Assembly (NCBI GenBank): GCA_002371235.1
Contig: DFGN01000029.1
Coordinates: forward strand, 1-11,339
DNA: 11,339 nucleotides
Direction of reading: 5' to 3'
DNA from: Candidatus Saccharibacteria bacterium UBA3749
GTDB lineage: Bacteria > Patescibacteriota > Saccharimonadia > Saccharimonadales > Saccharimonadaceae
In this document: positions 5,002-11,162 of the stretch, one piece after another
How the letters are laid out: each line of letters begins with the position of its first letter
Position numbering within the stretch: position 1 is the first letter of the stretch
Position numbers and translations under genes: made by a program
Notes under the pieces: model-generated
Database searches by the model: none
What the model was told of the DNA's origin: nothing
What the model saw: only the letters and a program-made list of their open reading frames with translations

Positions 5002-6918
5002 ATGAAAACAACTCAATCAAACATCCTAAGCTCTATCAACCTTATTCCACTAGGACTAGTTCTTCTTAGCTTACTTTCTGGTACCATTCTAGTCTCTAGT
5101 ACTGTCTCCGCCGAAGACCCTTCCGTCGTAGACCAAATCAACATCACCGTCCCAGTCTCCTGTACTCTTTCTGGTACTGGAATGGATTCACATAATGCTA
5201 ATATAAACAATGGTCTATATACTCCAGATATTGGCAGTACTACACTTCATGCTTTCTGTAACGATAATGAAGGATTCGCTATCTATGCAGCTGGATATAC
5301 AGGAAATGAAGTAGGAGCAACTAATAGTGATAAACTATTAGGAACTAGTGCTTCCGGAAATGCAGTAATAGAATCTGGTACTGCTACATCTGCTGGTAAT
5401 CCAGATATATCTAACTGGGCTATGAAACTTACTATGACTCAGGACTCAGGAGATACAACAGGTACTAATGCCTTCACCATTGATTCTGCTCCCAATGTAT
5501 CACTTCCTAGTCAAGCAGAATCTGGTGCAACTCAGGCTCCTTTCTCAGCCTATCACGTAGTGCCAAATGAATATACTAAAGTAGCTCATAAGAACTCTGG
5601 TACCGATATGACTGAAACTACTGGTGGAGTTAAGCTTACTACTACTTATGCCGCATATATCAGTAAGACTCAACCGGCGGATACGTATAGTGGGCAAGTT
5701 ATCTATACCTTAGTTCATCCAGCTAGTGCTGAACCGTTTGTGCCACACGCAATGTCATGTGTATCTGAAAAAATTTGCTACCATACCAATGTCGCTCCCA
5801 CCGAAACAGAAGGTGTTATGGAACCACAAAGTCTTACTGGCAAGAATATAGATTGGAGTTCTTGTCAATATACAGATTATGCGACCAACTGTCTGGACAG
5901 TAATTATCAGCAGATTGATATCAGTACATTACCCAAACTGAATTATTATACAACTGATCTCACCGCATCAGACTATTCTCGCTCCGATTACGGCTTTGCC
6001 GGCTGGAATACGGCTTATGATTATTCTGGAACTAATTATGGTCCGAACGAAACCATCACTATTGCGGACGATATCGCTGAAAACGGATTATCACTCTATG
6101 CTATCTGGGTACCTGTTGCTAGAGATAATAGCGACAATGAATTAACTTTCCAAACATCAAATCTTAAGACCGTTACCTTGAAAGACGGAGACACTCTAAA
6201 TGACAAACCAAACGGCTATGTCACTGCACTAAGAGATATCCGCGACGATGATGTTTACGCAATCGCAAAACTCGCCGATGGGCAATACTGGATGATAGAA
6301 AATCTTAGGTTGGACAATACTGCAAACATTACTCCTAGTAACACTCAGAGCAATAATGGCGCATGGGGAGGGGCTTTTATAGGCCTTGCTGACCCAGAAC
6401 CATTAAGCAATTTTAGCGATTATTCCATTATTCCTAATAGTCTGTATAACACCACTAATATTACTGGGGGTCTACAAATGTATAGATATCCACGTTATAA
6501 CAACGATAACACTACTCGTATTAGCAATGCACTTCCATACAGCTATGGTAACCTTTATTCTTGGGCTGCTGCTGCTGCTGATACGTCTCTTTACGATGAA
6601 AGTGGAGAATTTACTATTGCGTCTACATCAATTTGTCCTTCTGGTTGGAGATTACCAATTCAATCTACTAATAATGGCGATTATTCATCACTCCACACTT
6701 CTATGGGCAACAGTGCATACGATTCTGCTGCATCTCAGAATTGGAGAAAATATCCAAACGACTATTTGTTAGATAGTTCATATACTTCATCTTCTATCTA
6801 CAATGTGTCATACGTCGATACGTATGCAGTTAGTATCTTGCAAGTTTCATCAAGCGAAGTGTCCATCAGTAGATATGATAGATATTACGCTGGTTCTATA
6901 CGTTGCATTGCCCAGTAG
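5002..6918 (+). CDS. Secreted FISUMP/InlB-repeat surface protein A
   Basis: The 638-residue protein starts with a signal peptide (hydrophobic core 14-33, likely cleavage after VSA at 37). Residues 38-240 form a conserved beta-rich N-terminal domain that ends ADTYSGQVIYTLVHP. It is shared without gaps with the protein at 8723 and faintly recalls WxL-type beta sandwiches (low confidence). Residues 330-369 are an InlB/Flg_new-type repeat (YGFAGWN ... YGPNETI ... LSLYAIW). From about 405 the FISUMP domain follows, with KLADGQYWMIENLRL (423-437), YSYGNLYSWAAA (513-524) and SICPSGWRLP (543-552), ending SIRCIAQ. There is no LPxTG or C-terminal membrane anchor. A function in surface contact with a host bacterium is inference from lifestyle. 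Unusually, the Cys found in paralog B before Trp (NCW) is Tyr here (QYW), and its likely partner Cys is also absent. The C-terminal tail is AT-rich, unlike its paralogs. Confidence 0.9.
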   Translation: MKTTQSNILSSINLIPLGLVLLSLLSGTILVSSTVSAEDPSVVDQINITVPVSCTLSGTGMDSHNANINNGLYTPDIGSTTLHAFCNDNEGFAIYAAGYTGNEVGATNSDKLLGTSASGNAVIESGTATSAGNPDISNWAMKLTMTQDSGDTTGTNAFTIDSAPNVSLPSQAESGATQAPFSAYHVVPNEYTKVAHKNSGTDMTETTGGVKLTTTYAAYISKTQPADTYSGQVIYTLVHPASAEPFVPHAMSCVSEKICYHTNVAPTETEGVMEPQSLTGKNIDWSSCQYTDYATNCLDSNYQQIDISTLPKLNYYTTDLTASDYSRSDYGFAGWNTAYDYSGTNYGPNETITIADDIAENGLSLYAIWVPVARDNSDNELTFQTSNLKTVTLKDGDTLNDKPNGYVTALRDIRDDDVYAIAKLADGQYWMIENLRLDNTANITPSNTQSNNGAWGGAFIGLADPEPLSNFSDYSIIPNSLYNTTNITGGLQMYRYPRYNNDNTTRISNALPYSYGNLYSWAAAAADTSLYDESGEFTIASTSICPSGWRLPIQSTNNGDYSSLHTSMGNSAYDSAASQNWRKYPNDYLLDSSYTSSSIYNVSYVDTYAVSILQVSSSEVSISRYDRYYAGSIRCIAQ

Positions 6919-6937
6919 ATGATTTAGTGGGTTGAAC

Positions 6938-6990
6938 TGTACCCTTAATAGTAGACACTTTTTTCAAGTGTACCCACAAAAGTAGACACC
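6938..6990 (+). repeat. Pair of 22-base direct repeats resembling insertion-sequence ends
   Basis: TGTACCC-5n-AGTAGACAC occurs at 6938-6959 and again at 6969-6990, with a 31-base period. Between them ACACTT (6955-6960) and AAGTGT (6966-6971) form a small inverted repeat. The TGTACCC...AAAAGTAGACAC pattern resembles terminal repeats of IS3-type elements, from memory. No transposase is present, so at most these are relic ends. They lie just behind surface gene A. Confidence 0.5.
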
Positions 6991-7068
6991 TATCTCGGTA
7001 CGGTTTCTGGTTTCTAGTTTCGGTTAGTTTCCGCTTCCCGCCTTTCCTAGAACCCCCTAAGGAATAAT

Positions 7069-7113
7069 GCGCCCCCGTTCCTAAAGAGCCTAGCGATCCG
7101 GAACAGGAGGCGC
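7069..7113. repeat. GC-rich inverted repeat between surface gene A and the ATPase gene
   Basis: GCGCCCCCGTTCC (7069-7081) pairs with GGAACAGGAGGCGC (7100-7113), with one bulge and one mismatch, around an 18-base loop. No T run follows, so it is not a standard terminator. It may be an extruding hairpin, a mobile-element remnant or a structured RNA end. The rest of 6919-7208 shows no gene. Confidence 0.6.
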
Positions 7114-7160
7114 GGAATACTACGTCCTACTTCTGCAATCCACACCGCTATTACCCAAAA

Positions 7161-7189
7161 TTGCAAAAAAATGAATTTTGGTGTATAGT
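7161..7189 (+). promoter_or_regulatory. Promoter of the DUF4143 ATPase gene
   Basis: TTGCAA (7161-7166) and TATAGT (7184-7189) are separated by 17 bases. The AAAGGA ribosome site at 7195-7200 lies eight bases before the ATG at 7209. This gives the ATPase its own transcript, independent of surface gene A. Confidence 0.75.
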
Positions 7190-7208
7190 GTAATAAAGGA
7201 TAACCTAT

Positions 7209-8414
7209 ATGATAAAGCGCGATTATTATCTCAACCAATTAATAAAACTAAAAGACCAGAAAGTCATCAAAGTGATTACTGGCATTCGTCGTAGCGGCAA
7301 ATCTACTTTACTGGCGCTGTTTCGTGACGAGTTAAAAACCATGGGCATTAAGTCCGCCCAGATTCAATCGTTTAATTTTGAAGAAGAATCTAACGTCGAA
7401 CTACGAGATTGGCGCGCGCTACACCAGCGCATTGCGCAAAAACTAGTTCCAGATGCGATGAACTATATTTTCCTAGACGAGATTCAGAAAGTAGAACATT
7501 TCGAAGAAGCTGTGGATTCGTTATTCGTGAAAGAAAATGTGGATTTGTATATTACCGGCTCCAATGCTTTTCTGCTTTCTGGAGAGTTGGCTACCTACCT
7601 GACTGGGCGGTATATTTCCATCCATATGTTACCATTTTCGTTCGCCGAGTACCGTGAGGCTAATAGTGAAGAAATGGACGAAAACAAGCTGTTTATGGAT
7701 TATCTGAACTCTAGCTCATTCCCAGAGGCCGTCAACCTGTCCAATGTAGACGCAAAGTTAGTGCATAATTACCTGAAAGATCTTTATGATACTATCATTA
7801 ATAAAGATATTGCTACGCGCTTCGAAATTAGAAACCAACCAGAATTTTTGCGTGTAGCGAAATATCTTTTTGCCAATATCGGTAATCCAACATCGGCACG
7901 GACGGTAGCCAACGTTCTGAATGGCGCGAACGGTAATATGGCGCATAATACTGTAGTCAGATATATGGACTATCTCTCGCAGAGTTATCTATTGTATCCA
8001 GTCAGCCGCTATGACGTAAAGGGCAAGAAGCTCCTCACTACCAACGATAAATACTACGCAGTGGATTTGGGGCTTCGGCAGATGCTTCTAAACTCGTCGC
8101 TAGAATCCGACCTCGGCCACAAACTGGAAAACATTGTCTATTTGGAGCTATTAAAGCGGAACGAAGGAGAAATTATGGTCGGCAAAGCCGATGAGTCTGA
8201 AGTGGATTTTATCGTGCAAAAACCTGGTGGCGAGAGAGTTTATTACCAGGTGGCATATCATATCACTTCGGAAGAGATTTTACAGAGGGAGATAAGGCCT
8301 TTTGTCAAAATAAGAGACAATTACCCAAAAATTCTGCTTACGCTAGATATGGTCAATGAGGAGTATTCTGGTATCCAGAAAGTTAACTTGGTCAAATGGC
8401 TACTAGGAAAGTAA
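7209..8414 (+). CDS. AAA+ ATPase with C-terminal DUF4143 domain
   Basis: The 401-residue protein belongs to the widespread AAA_14/DUF4143 family. The Walker A motif GIRRSGKST is at 25-33, the Walker B motif YIFLDEIQ at 86-93, and a sensor-like ITGSNA at 115-120. LTGRYISIHMLPFSFAEY (131-148) is a highly typical family string. The DUF4143 part runs from about 205. It includes a winged-helix-like stretch (NPTSARTVANVL, 226-237) and a terminal nuclease-like fold with EVDFIV (331-336) and YYQVAY (345-350). In this position many relatives have an EVK motif of the PD-(D/E)xK type, so the lysine is missing and nuclease activity is doubtful. The cellular role of the family is not established. It sits between two surface-protein genes with its own promoter, and a decayed relative lies at 10889-11071 behind the next surface gene. 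Confidence 0.92.
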   Translation: MIKRDYYLNQLIKLKDQKVIKVITGIRRSGKSTLLALFRDELKTMGIKSAQIQSFNFEEESNVELRDWRALHQRIAQKLVPDAMNYIFLDEIQKVEHFEEAVDSLFVKENVDLYITGSNAFLLSGELATYLTGRYISIHMLPFSFAEYREANSEEMDENKLFMDYLNSSSFPEAVNLSNVDAKLVHNYLKDLYDTIINKDIATRFEIRNQPEFLRVAKYLFANIGNPTSARTVANVLNGANGNMAHNTVVRYMDYLSQSYLLYPVSRYDVKGKKLLTTNDKYYAVDLGLRQMLLNSSLESDLGHKLENIVYLELLKRNEGEIMVGKADESEVDFIVQKPGGERVYYQVAYHITSEEILQREIRPFVKIRDNYPKILLTLDMVNEEYSGIQKVNLVKWLLGK

Positions 8415-8447
8415 TTGTAGAACAAAAAAGTTGACTCAATATATCAA

Positions 8448-8463
8448 AGGAGCAGAAGCTCCT
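8448..8463. repeat. Short hairpin behind the ATPase gene
   Basis: AGGAGC (8448-8453) and GCTCCT (8458-8463) form a perfect six-base stem with an AGAA loop, 34 bases after the ATPase stop. No T run follows, so it is a weak terminator candidate at best. The remaining bases up to 8582 are AT-rich. They hold only a loose AATTCAA/TTGAATT inverted pair near 8532-8553 and no gene. Confidence 0.5.
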
Positions 8464-8582
8464 GGGGCAAGCCAAAGCACTCCAGAAATAACTTCTTTCC
8501 GCAAACGTTAAGTTTGAAAAATAATGTCCAAAATTCAAATGATAAATTGAATTATTTGACTGTTTTTAATTCATCAAATACA

Positions 8583-8608
8583 GGAGCACTACTTTGCTCC
8601 CATTTTTT
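8583..8608 (+). terminator. Intrinsic terminator upstream of surface protein B (duplicated hairpin)
   Basis: GGAGCA (8583-8588) and TGCTCC (8595-8600) pair around the same CTACTT loop as the hairpin at 4865, followed by CATTTTTT. It ends read-through from the ATPase gene and insulates the promoter of surface gene B. Confidence 0.8.
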
Positions 8609-8637
8609 CCACTCCACACTCTTTTTTGCGACCCCTC

Positions 8638-8670
8638 TTGATATATATATATATATATATATATTACAAT
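8638..8670 (+). promoter_or_regulatory. Putative slippage-tunable promoter of surface protein B, 21-base spacer
   Basis: The elements are the same as in copy A, TTGATA (8638-8643) and TACAAT (8665-8670), but with 21 bases between them because the tract has twelve AT units. A 21-base spacer is far from the 16-18 used by the housekeeping sigma factor, so this promoter is predicted to be weak or off in the sequenced state. Confidence 0.5.
8641..8664 (+). repeat. AT dinucleotide tract, 12 units
   Basis: There are twelve uninterrupted AT units between TTG and TACAAT. This is two units more than the homologous tract at 4924-4943. Confidence 0.95.
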
Positions 8671-8684
8671 AAACATAATGATTA

Positions 8685-8693
8685 TGGTAAAAT
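8685..8693 (+). promoter_or_regulatory. Second, invariant extended -10 upstream of surface protein B
   Basis: TGGTAAAAT is identical to 4964-4972 in position relative to the gene. AAAGG (8704-8708) lies 14 bases before the ATG at 8723, the same long spacing as in copy A. Confidence 0.55.
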
Positions 8694-8722
8694 AGTATAT
8701 AAGAAAGGTCATCAATCATATT

Positions 8723-10597
8723 ATGAAAACAATTCAATCAAATACCCTAAACCCCATCAGCCTTATTCCACTAGGACTAGTCTCTCTCACTTTACTTTCT
8801 GGTGCTATCCTAGTCTCTAGTACTGTCTCCGCCGATGACCCTTCCGTCGTAGATGAGATCAACATCACCGTCCCAGTATCATGTACTATGTCTGGTACTG
8901 GTATGCAGTCACATAATGCAGAAATAGCTAATGGTACTTATACTCCAGACATTGGCAGTACTACTCTCCATGCATTCTGTAACGATAATGAAGGCTTCGC
9001 TATATACGCAGCAGGATATACCGGAAATGAAGTAGGAGGAACAAATAGTAATAAACTAGTAGGAACAACAGCTTCTGGTAATGCAACTATAGAATCCGGT
9101 ATTGCTACATCTGCTGGTAATTCAGACGTATCTAATTGGGCTATGAAACTCACTATGACTCAAGACTCAGGAGATACTTCAACTGACAATGCCTTCACGA
9201 TTGATTCTGCTCCAAATGTAGCTCTTCCGAGTACTGCAGAATCTGGTGCAACTCAGGCTCCATTCTCGCAGTACCACGTAGTCCCAAATGAATACGTAAA
9301 AGTCGCACATAAGAACTCTGGTACCGATATGACTGAAACTACTGGTGGAGTTAAGCTTACTACTACTTATGCTGCATATATCAGTAAGACTCAGCCGGCG
9401 GATACGTATAGTGGGCAAGTAATATACACATTAGTACATCCATCATCTGCTGCTCCAAGCACTTCCAATTGTGAACCTGGACATATTTGTTATGATGCAA
9501 ATGCGGACATAGACGAGATAGAAGGTACTATGGGTAATCAAAATCTTCAGGCTAGGGATTGGAGTAGTTGTAACACTTACACCGACAATGCCACAACCTG
9601 CATAGCGGATGGTCAACAGATAGATATTAGCACTCTCCCCTACCAAGAAGGTGTCTATGTAGATAATATTACTCTCCAAGCCTCTAACTTCAAACATGAT
9701 GGCTATGGTTTTGCAGGTTGGAACGACAAAACCGATATGTCTGGTGCTAACTATGGACCTAATCAAACCATTCCAGTTACCCAAGACATGATAGATAATG
9801 GATTCACTCTCTACGCTCACTGGATAGAAAGCTCTGGCAATCTCCAAGGTTGGAATGGTTGTAGTACGCTAAGTACTAACCAAGTCATAGGTCTAACCGA
9901 TACTAGAGACAATAACGTCTATGCTGTAGCTAAACTAGCTGACGGTAATTGTTGGATGATAGAAAATTTAAGATTAGCTGATACAGACAGCAATAACAGC
10001 CCAATCATCCTAAACTCTACAAATACCAATAATCCAGCCAGCACCTTCACCGCTCTATCCGCCACAAGTAATGAATGGTGTACACAGTATGATAGTGAAA
10101 CTTGTGTCAACCAAAACAAACTAAACACCAGTAACACTATCTCCTTCACTAACAACACCACAAGCTCACAAGTAAGCGACATTTATAGTTATGGTAACTA
10201 CTACAACTGGTATACTGCTACAGCTGGTACTGGTACATATAGCCAGACAAGCGGTAATGCCACAGGCGATATCTGCCCCAATGGTTGGAGTCTACCTACT
10301 GGTAATACAGGCGGACAATTCAGTGTTCTAGACTCTGCAATGGGTGGCACTGGTGGCTACCAAAGTACAGCAGAAGCTTCCAATAGATGGAGAAGCTATC
10401 CTAATAACTTCCTCTACTCCGGCGTCTGGTACGGCTCAGTCGCAGTCGGTCGCGGCATCAGCGGCAACTACTGGTCTCGTACCGCCGGCAATAGCTCCAG
10501 CGCCTACGACTTGCTCTTCGGCTCCAAGAACGTCACCCCGGATACCGGCATCAACGTCAAGGGCTACAGCAACACAGTCCGCTGTCTGACCCAGTAG
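8723..10597 (+). CDS. Secreted FISUMP/InlB-repeat surface protein B
   Basis: The 624-residue protein is a paralog of surface protein A with the same order of parts. It has a signal peptide with cleavage after VSA (37) and an N-terminal domain (38-240) co-linear with A. A Cys-containing linker includes DWSSCNTYTDNATTC (279-293). The InlB/Flg_new-type repeat (327-367) reads GYGFAGWN ... YGPNQTI ... FTLYAHW. In the FISUMP domain, KLADGNCWMIENLRL is at 404-418, DICPNGWSLPT at 517-527, and the end is NTVRCLTQ. C380 (GWNGC) and C410 (NCW) probably form a disulfide, and both are absent in A. The last 60 or so codons (from about 10410) jump to about 62% GC from about 33-35% at 9961-10140. They align to the left-edge fragment (NFLYSG ... 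YWSR ... VRCL) rather than to A. No membrane anchor is seen after the signal peptide. Surface location is inferred. Confidence 0.9.
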   Translation: MKTIQSNTLNPISLIPLGLVSLTLLSGAILVSSTVSADDPSVVDEINITVPVSCTMSGTGMQSHNAEIANGTYTPDIGSTTLHAFCNDNEGFAIYAAGYTGNEVGGTNSNKLVGTTASGNATIESGIATSAGNSDVSNWAMKLTMTQDSGDTSTDNAFTIDSAPNVALPSTAESGATQAPFSQYHVVPNEYVKVAHKNSGTDMTETTGGVKLTTTYAAYISKTQPADTYSGQVIYTLVHPSSAAPSTSNCEPGHICYDANADIDEIEGTMGNQNLQARDWSSCNTYTDNATTCIADGQQIDISTLPYQEGVYVDNITLQASNFKHDGYGFAGWNDKTDMSGANYGPNQTIPVTQDMIDNGFTLYAHWIESSGNLQGWNGCSTLSTNQVIGLTDTRDNNVYAVAKLADGNCWMIENLRLADTDSNNSPIILNSTNTNNPASTFTALSATSNEWCTQYDSETCVNQNKLNTSNTISFTNNTTSSQVSDIYSYGNYYNWYTATAGTGTYSQTSGNATGDICPNGWSLPTGNTGGQFSVLDSAMGGTGGYQSTAEASNRWRSYPNNFLYSGVWYGSVAVGRGISGNYWSRTAGNSSSAYDLLFGSKNVTPDTGINVKGYSNTVRCLTQ

Positions 10598-10683
10598 CTC
10601 GCGGCTTTGGCCGTACGGTGCTTGAGTCTAGGCTCGTAGTCGTTTTAGCCGTTTAAGCCTTGGCCCAGGTAAGAACAGACTAG

Positions 10684-10743
10684 AAAAGTACCATTTCCTC
10701 CCCGCGGGCGCCAGTCGGCCTCGGAGAAGGGAATAGTACTTTT
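10684..10743. repeat. Long inverted repeat behind surface gene B
   Basis: AAAAGTACCATTTCCTCC (10684-10701) pairs with GGAGAAGGGAATAGTACTTTT (10723-10743) apart from one mismatch and a small bulge. The inner 21 bases are GC-rich and hold a GCC/GGC mini-stem. It is not followed by a T run beyond the stem's own TTTT. It could act as a terminator or as a cruciform. The surrounding stretch 10598-10888 has no gene. Its first 150 bases or so continue the GC-rich block of the gene B tail, and the rest is AT-rich. Confidence 0.65.
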
Positions 10744-10888
10744 GCTGGCCGTGAGATTATTGATTATATACTATCAGAATAGAATGGCGTTGATAGTTTC
10801 CCAAATGGTATTGGAATATTCCCGTGGGATAATTAAAGGTAATTATAATTGATAAGTTTTCCGAATATTTCAAATTGTCCTCAATCTT

Positions 10889-11071
10889 AACAAACAAGTG
10901 ACAGCTATTGAAGTAAAATCCGGTAAGCATACTCAGGCAAAATCAATGAAATCGATTATAGAGAATTACCAAACTGTAACTAGATACATTAAACTGGAGA
11001 AAAACACAGCGGTTACTAAGGACGAGAAAGGCTGTGAGTATTATCCGCTATTTATGGGGATGTTTGTGTAG
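10889..11071 (+). pseudogene. Remnant C-terminus of a DUF4143-family ATPase
   Basis: The frame ending at TAG (11069-11071) reads about 60 residues, including NKQVTAIEVKSG and ENYQTVTRY and ending YYPLFMGMFV. This is the typical close of DUF4143 proteins, in which IEVKSG is the nuclease-like motif and YPLYMAMF the last strand. Everything N-terminal (Walker motifs, about 330 residues) is missing. The frame is closed by a TAA 27 bases before this stretch, and there is no ribosome site. It keeps the EVK motif that the intact ATPase at 7209 lacks, so it derives from another family member and not from a duplication of that gene. Confidence 0.7.
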
Positions 11072-11126
11072 AGCGAGGTATTTGCGAAAATGGCCAGTTT
11101 TATTTTGTCTTTTAGTATGAAAGCTG

Positions 11127-11135
11127 TGTTATAAT
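11127..11135 (+). promoter_or_regulatory. Extended -10 promoter of the right-edge surface gene
   Basis: TGTTATAAT (11127-11135) is an extended -10 with a perfect TATAAT. A partial -35, TTGTCT (11105-11110), is 19 bases upstream. AAAAGGA (11151-11157) lies five bases before the ATG. There is no AT tract, unlike the two upstream paralogs. Confidence 0.65.
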
Positions 11136-11162
11136 GGGCTTAAGCTTATTAAAAGGATTTCT

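Larger units (their letters stand above)
4866..5721 (+). repeat. Long direct repeat, copy A (terminator, AT tract, promoter, signal peptide and N-terminal domain)
   Basis: This segment is matched by 8583-9442. It covers the hairpin, the AT tract, the leader and the first 240 codons of the surface-protein gene. The two copies align without gaps in the leader (58 bases each after the tract), in the stretch from hairpin to tract (42 bases each from CCC to TTG) and in the 240 codons. The net difference of four bases is accounted for by the AT tract alone. Identity is patchy, with the highest block at 5587-5699. Confidence 0.9.
8583..9442 (+). repeat. Long direct repeat, copy B
   Basis: This is the counterpart of 4866-5721, from the terminator hairpin through the first 240 codons of surface protein B. 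It is four bases longer than copy A, exactly the difference in the AT tract. Confidence 0.9.

Noticed and set aside
4834..5016. Reverse-strand open frame of about 60 codons that recurs at 8552-8737 with similar sequence
   Set aside because: The similarity is a by-product of the duplicated upstream module. The frame is translated from AT repeats, the promoter and the terminator, has no domain, and the two versions diverge at both ends.
7047..7238. Hydrophobic 63-codon reverse frame before the ATPase gene
   Set aside because: It overlaps the ATPase promoter, ribosome site and start and covers the inverted repeat. It has no recognisable family and no credible ribosome site was seen.
10598..10680. 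GC-rich stretch behind surface gene B considered as a tRNA or other structured RNA gene
   Set aside because: No cloverleaf, T-loop motif or CCA-type end could be found. Only short palindromes such as CCGTACGG are present.
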